A stretch of 7,120 nt of DNA from Porticoccus sp. (GTDB taxonomy: Bacteria; Pseudomonadota; Gammaproteobacteria; Pseudomonadales; Porticoccaceae): positions 1-7,120 of the forward strand of contig JALQUJ010000149.1 in assembly GCA_023263825.1 (NCBI GenBank), in the 5' to 3' direction. Below the pieces are notes generated by a model. The model ran no database searches, had not been told where the DNA came from, and worked only from the letters and a program-made list of their open reading frames with translations. A program made the translations under genes and the position numbers. Below, piece after piece: positions 5,932 to 7,120 of the stretch. The stretch's first letter is position 1; each line of letters opens with the position of its first letter.

Positions 5932-7002
5932 ATGTTGAAGCAATTTGCGTATTTTTTCTTACTGGTAAGCCTGTTCTTTACGTCCCCTGTATTTAGCCAT
6001 GGAATGCCTGGTTTTACCTCATTGATAGAGTCAACATCTTCAGCTGTTGTTCAAATAGATACTACTGAAAGTACCAGTGGAAGAAATTTGCCTCAAACCC
6101 CACCTCGTAATATTCCTGGTATTTTTGGCGAACAGTTCAAACAGCAGGAAGAATCCAATGTTGCCTTGGCTGCTGGATCAGGTTTTATCATTTCGGAAGA
6201 TGGTTATGTGCTAACAAATAATCATGTGGTTGATGGGGCAAATAATATTGTTGTCAGGCTCAGTGATCGCCGAGAATTTGATGCAAAAATCATTGGTGTC
6301 GATCGACGTTCAGACCTGGCGTTATTAAAAATTGAAGCAAAAAAACTGAATGCCCTTAAGTTTGCCAATGTGGACCAATTAAAAGTAGGGGAGTGGGTGT
6401 TGGCTATTGGTTCTCCCTTTGGGCTGGATTACTCAGCAAGCGTTGGTATTGTCAGTGCGATTGGCCGAAGTATTCCTACGGATATGGGGGATAACTACGT
6501 ACCTTTCATTCAAAGTGATGTAGCTTTGAATCCGGGCAATTCTGGCGGCCCACTGCTCAATCTTGATGGTGAGGTTATTGGGATTAATTCACTTATTTTT
6601 AGCCGATCTGGTGGTTCCATAGGGCTGTCATTTGCTGTGCCCGCTAATGTGGCGGTAAAGGTCGTCGGACAATTGAAATCGAAAGGTTATGTCGATAGAG
6701 GTTGGCTGGGTGTTTATATACAGGATGTTGATAAAAAGTTAGCAGAATCTTTTGGGCTGGATAAGCCAGCTGGAGCATTGGTTGCTCAAGTTGAACCTAA
6801 TAGCCCAGCAGATAAAGCAGGACTTGAGCCTGGTGATATTGTGTTAAGCCTAAATGGCGAAAAGATAATTGATTCAGGTGATCTGCCACATGTGGTGGGA
6901 TTGTTGGCTCCTGAAGATAAGATAAAAACGGTATTAATTCATAAAGGAAAGAAAAAGACACTTAATATTGTTGTTGGCGCCTTGCCGTCAAAGACCTCAT
7001 AG
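5932..7002 (+). CDS. mucD: Periplasmic serine endoprotease MucD (DegP/HtrA family), 3'-truncated at a junction
   Basis: HtrA-type protease/chaperone that degrades misfolded envelope proteins and restrains the sigma-E response. From ATG 5932 it has 356 residues. A signal peptide (about 1-22, FFLLVSLFFTSPVFS) is followed by the trypsin-like domain (about 30-250) with the triad His98 (TNNHVV), Asp128 (RRSDLAL) and Ser204 (NPGNSGGP). One PDZ domain follows (about 257-348, GWLGVYIQDV to GDIVLSLNGE). ATG 5932 is preferred over TTG 5905 because GGGGGA lies just upstream of it and the signal peptide begins there. MucD and DegP proteins are about 450-475 residues with a second PDZ domain. Here homology ends at VVGALP, and the last residues plus the TAG stop are read from sequence that appears to belong to a different gene on the opposite strand. 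I regard the C-terminus as artificial or rearranged. A natural one-PDZ, DegS/AlgW-like protease is possible but less likely, because the sequence follows MucD throughout. Confidence 0.88.
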   Translation: MLKQFAYFFLLVSLFFTSPVFSHGMPGFTSLIESTSSAVVQIDTTESTSGRNLPQTPPRNIPGIFGEQFKQQEESNVALAAGSGFIISEDGYVLTNNHVVDGANNIVVRLSDRREFDAKIIGVDRRSDLALLKIEAKKLNALKFANVDQLKVGEWVLAIGSPFGLDYSASVGIVSAIGRSIPTDMGDNYVPFIQSDVALNPGNSGGPLLNLDGEVIGINSLIFSRSGGSIGLSFAVPANVAVKVVGQLKSKGYVDRGWLGVYIQDVDKKLAESFGLDKPAGALVAQVEPNSPADKAGLEPGDIVLSLNGEKIIDSGDLPHVVGLLAPEDKIKTVLIHKGKKKTLNIVVGALPSKTS

Positions 7003-7003
7003 C
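6976..7003. other. Junction between mucD and unrelated GC-richer sequence
   Basis: MucD similarity runs up to GALP (6976-6987), whereas the minus-strand HisZ/HisS-like similarity begins by 7003 and may extend down to about 6987. The two overlap by only a few codons. By hand count, bases 7003-7120 are 65/118 G+C, about 55%, clearly above the preceding genes. No inverted repeat, target duplication or transposase is visible at the join. Confidence 0.7.
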
Positions 7004-7118
7004 CGACCTGAACATATTCGTTCGGCCGCGATGTATCGTCTTCCTGCATACGGAACACTTTGCCCGAGTAGGTATAGCGGGCAGGTTCTGCGTTGGTTTC
7101 CATGTGCCACTGCACCAC
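6985..7118 (-). CDS. hisZ: Fragment of a HisZ/HisS-like protein (class II synthetase fold)
   Basis: The minus strand is open from the window edge through the junction and encodes about 44 residues including VVQWHMETNAEPARYTYSGK, KVFRMQEDD and RPNEYVQVGYEVFD. The pattern Y.Y.G.VFR followed by R..EY.Q.GYE.F resembles motif 2 of histidyl-tRNA synthetase and of HisZ, the catalytically inactive relative that acts as regulatory subunit of short-form ATP phosphoribosyltransferase (HisG) in histidine synthesis. The wording is nearer to alphaproteobacterial HisZ than to HisS, which usually reads RPQKGR after the FR. Both ends are missing: the 5' end lies beyond the window and the 3' end is cut at the junction, after which the frame runs antisense through mucD. 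GC content and context suggest another organism. The family is judged from memory of motifs and needs a search. Confidence 0.5.
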
Positions 7119-7120
7119 AG

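Noticed and set aside
1..7120. Defence island, CRISPR, toxin-antitoxin, prophage or transposon content
   Set aside because: All intact genes are conserved housekeeping or stress-response genes; there are no spaced direct repeats of CRISPR type, no recombinase or transposase, and no tRNA.

Overview
The window is a conserved gammaproteobacterial chromosomal segment, moderately AT-rich by eye. It is built around the extracytoplasmic stress sigma factor operon: rpoE (algU), rseA (mucA), rseB (mucB), rseC (mucC) and a mucD-type periplasmic protease. Gene order and protein sequence resemble the Pseudomonas arrangement algU-mucA-mucB-mucC-mucD more than the E. coli one: a MucD-like protease closes the cluster, nadB is divergent from rpoE, and an sdhE-ygfX pair lies beyond nadB. 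This suggests a marine-type, Pseudomonas-related or oceanospirillalean lineage. I cannot name a genus.

Layout. Bases 1-183 hold the 3' part of sdhE, the succinate dehydrogenase flavinylation factor, cut by the window edge. It is followed by a small two-helix membrane protein of YgfX type (211-645). nadB, L-aspartate oxidase, lies on the minus strand (691-2325) and converges on ygfX. A divergent control region (2326-2553) separates nadB from rpoE. Then come rpoE (2554-3138), rseA (3250-3912), rseB (3941-4999), rseC (5232-5705) and mucD (5932-7002), all on the plus strand. The gaps before rseC and mucD are each about 230 bp, so the cluster is looser than a compact operon.

How the genes work together. 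RpoE is the sigma factor. RseA is its single-pass membrane anti-sigma factor, and RseB is the periplasmic sensor that protects RseA from proteolysis. RseC is a membrane modulator with a cysteine cluster, and MucD is a periplasmic serine protease/chaperone that clears misfolded envelope proteins. Two sites fit the GAACTT-N16-TCTGA type of RpoE/AlgU promoter with exact N16 spacing: one before rpoE, and one between rpoE and rseA.

The main anomaly is at the right end. The mucD frame stops right after the first PDZ domain, where MucD proteins normally continue into a second. From about 6976-7003 onward the sequence changes: GC rises to about 55%, and the minus strand encodes a fragment that looks like the motif 2 region of a HisZ/HisS-type (class II aminoacyl-tRNA synthetase fold) protein, of alphaproteobacterial flavour. 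This looks like a junction between two unrelated genomes, most likely a chimeric assembly end and less likely a real rearrangement. I saw no mobile element, CRISPR array, RNA gene or novel multi-gene system.
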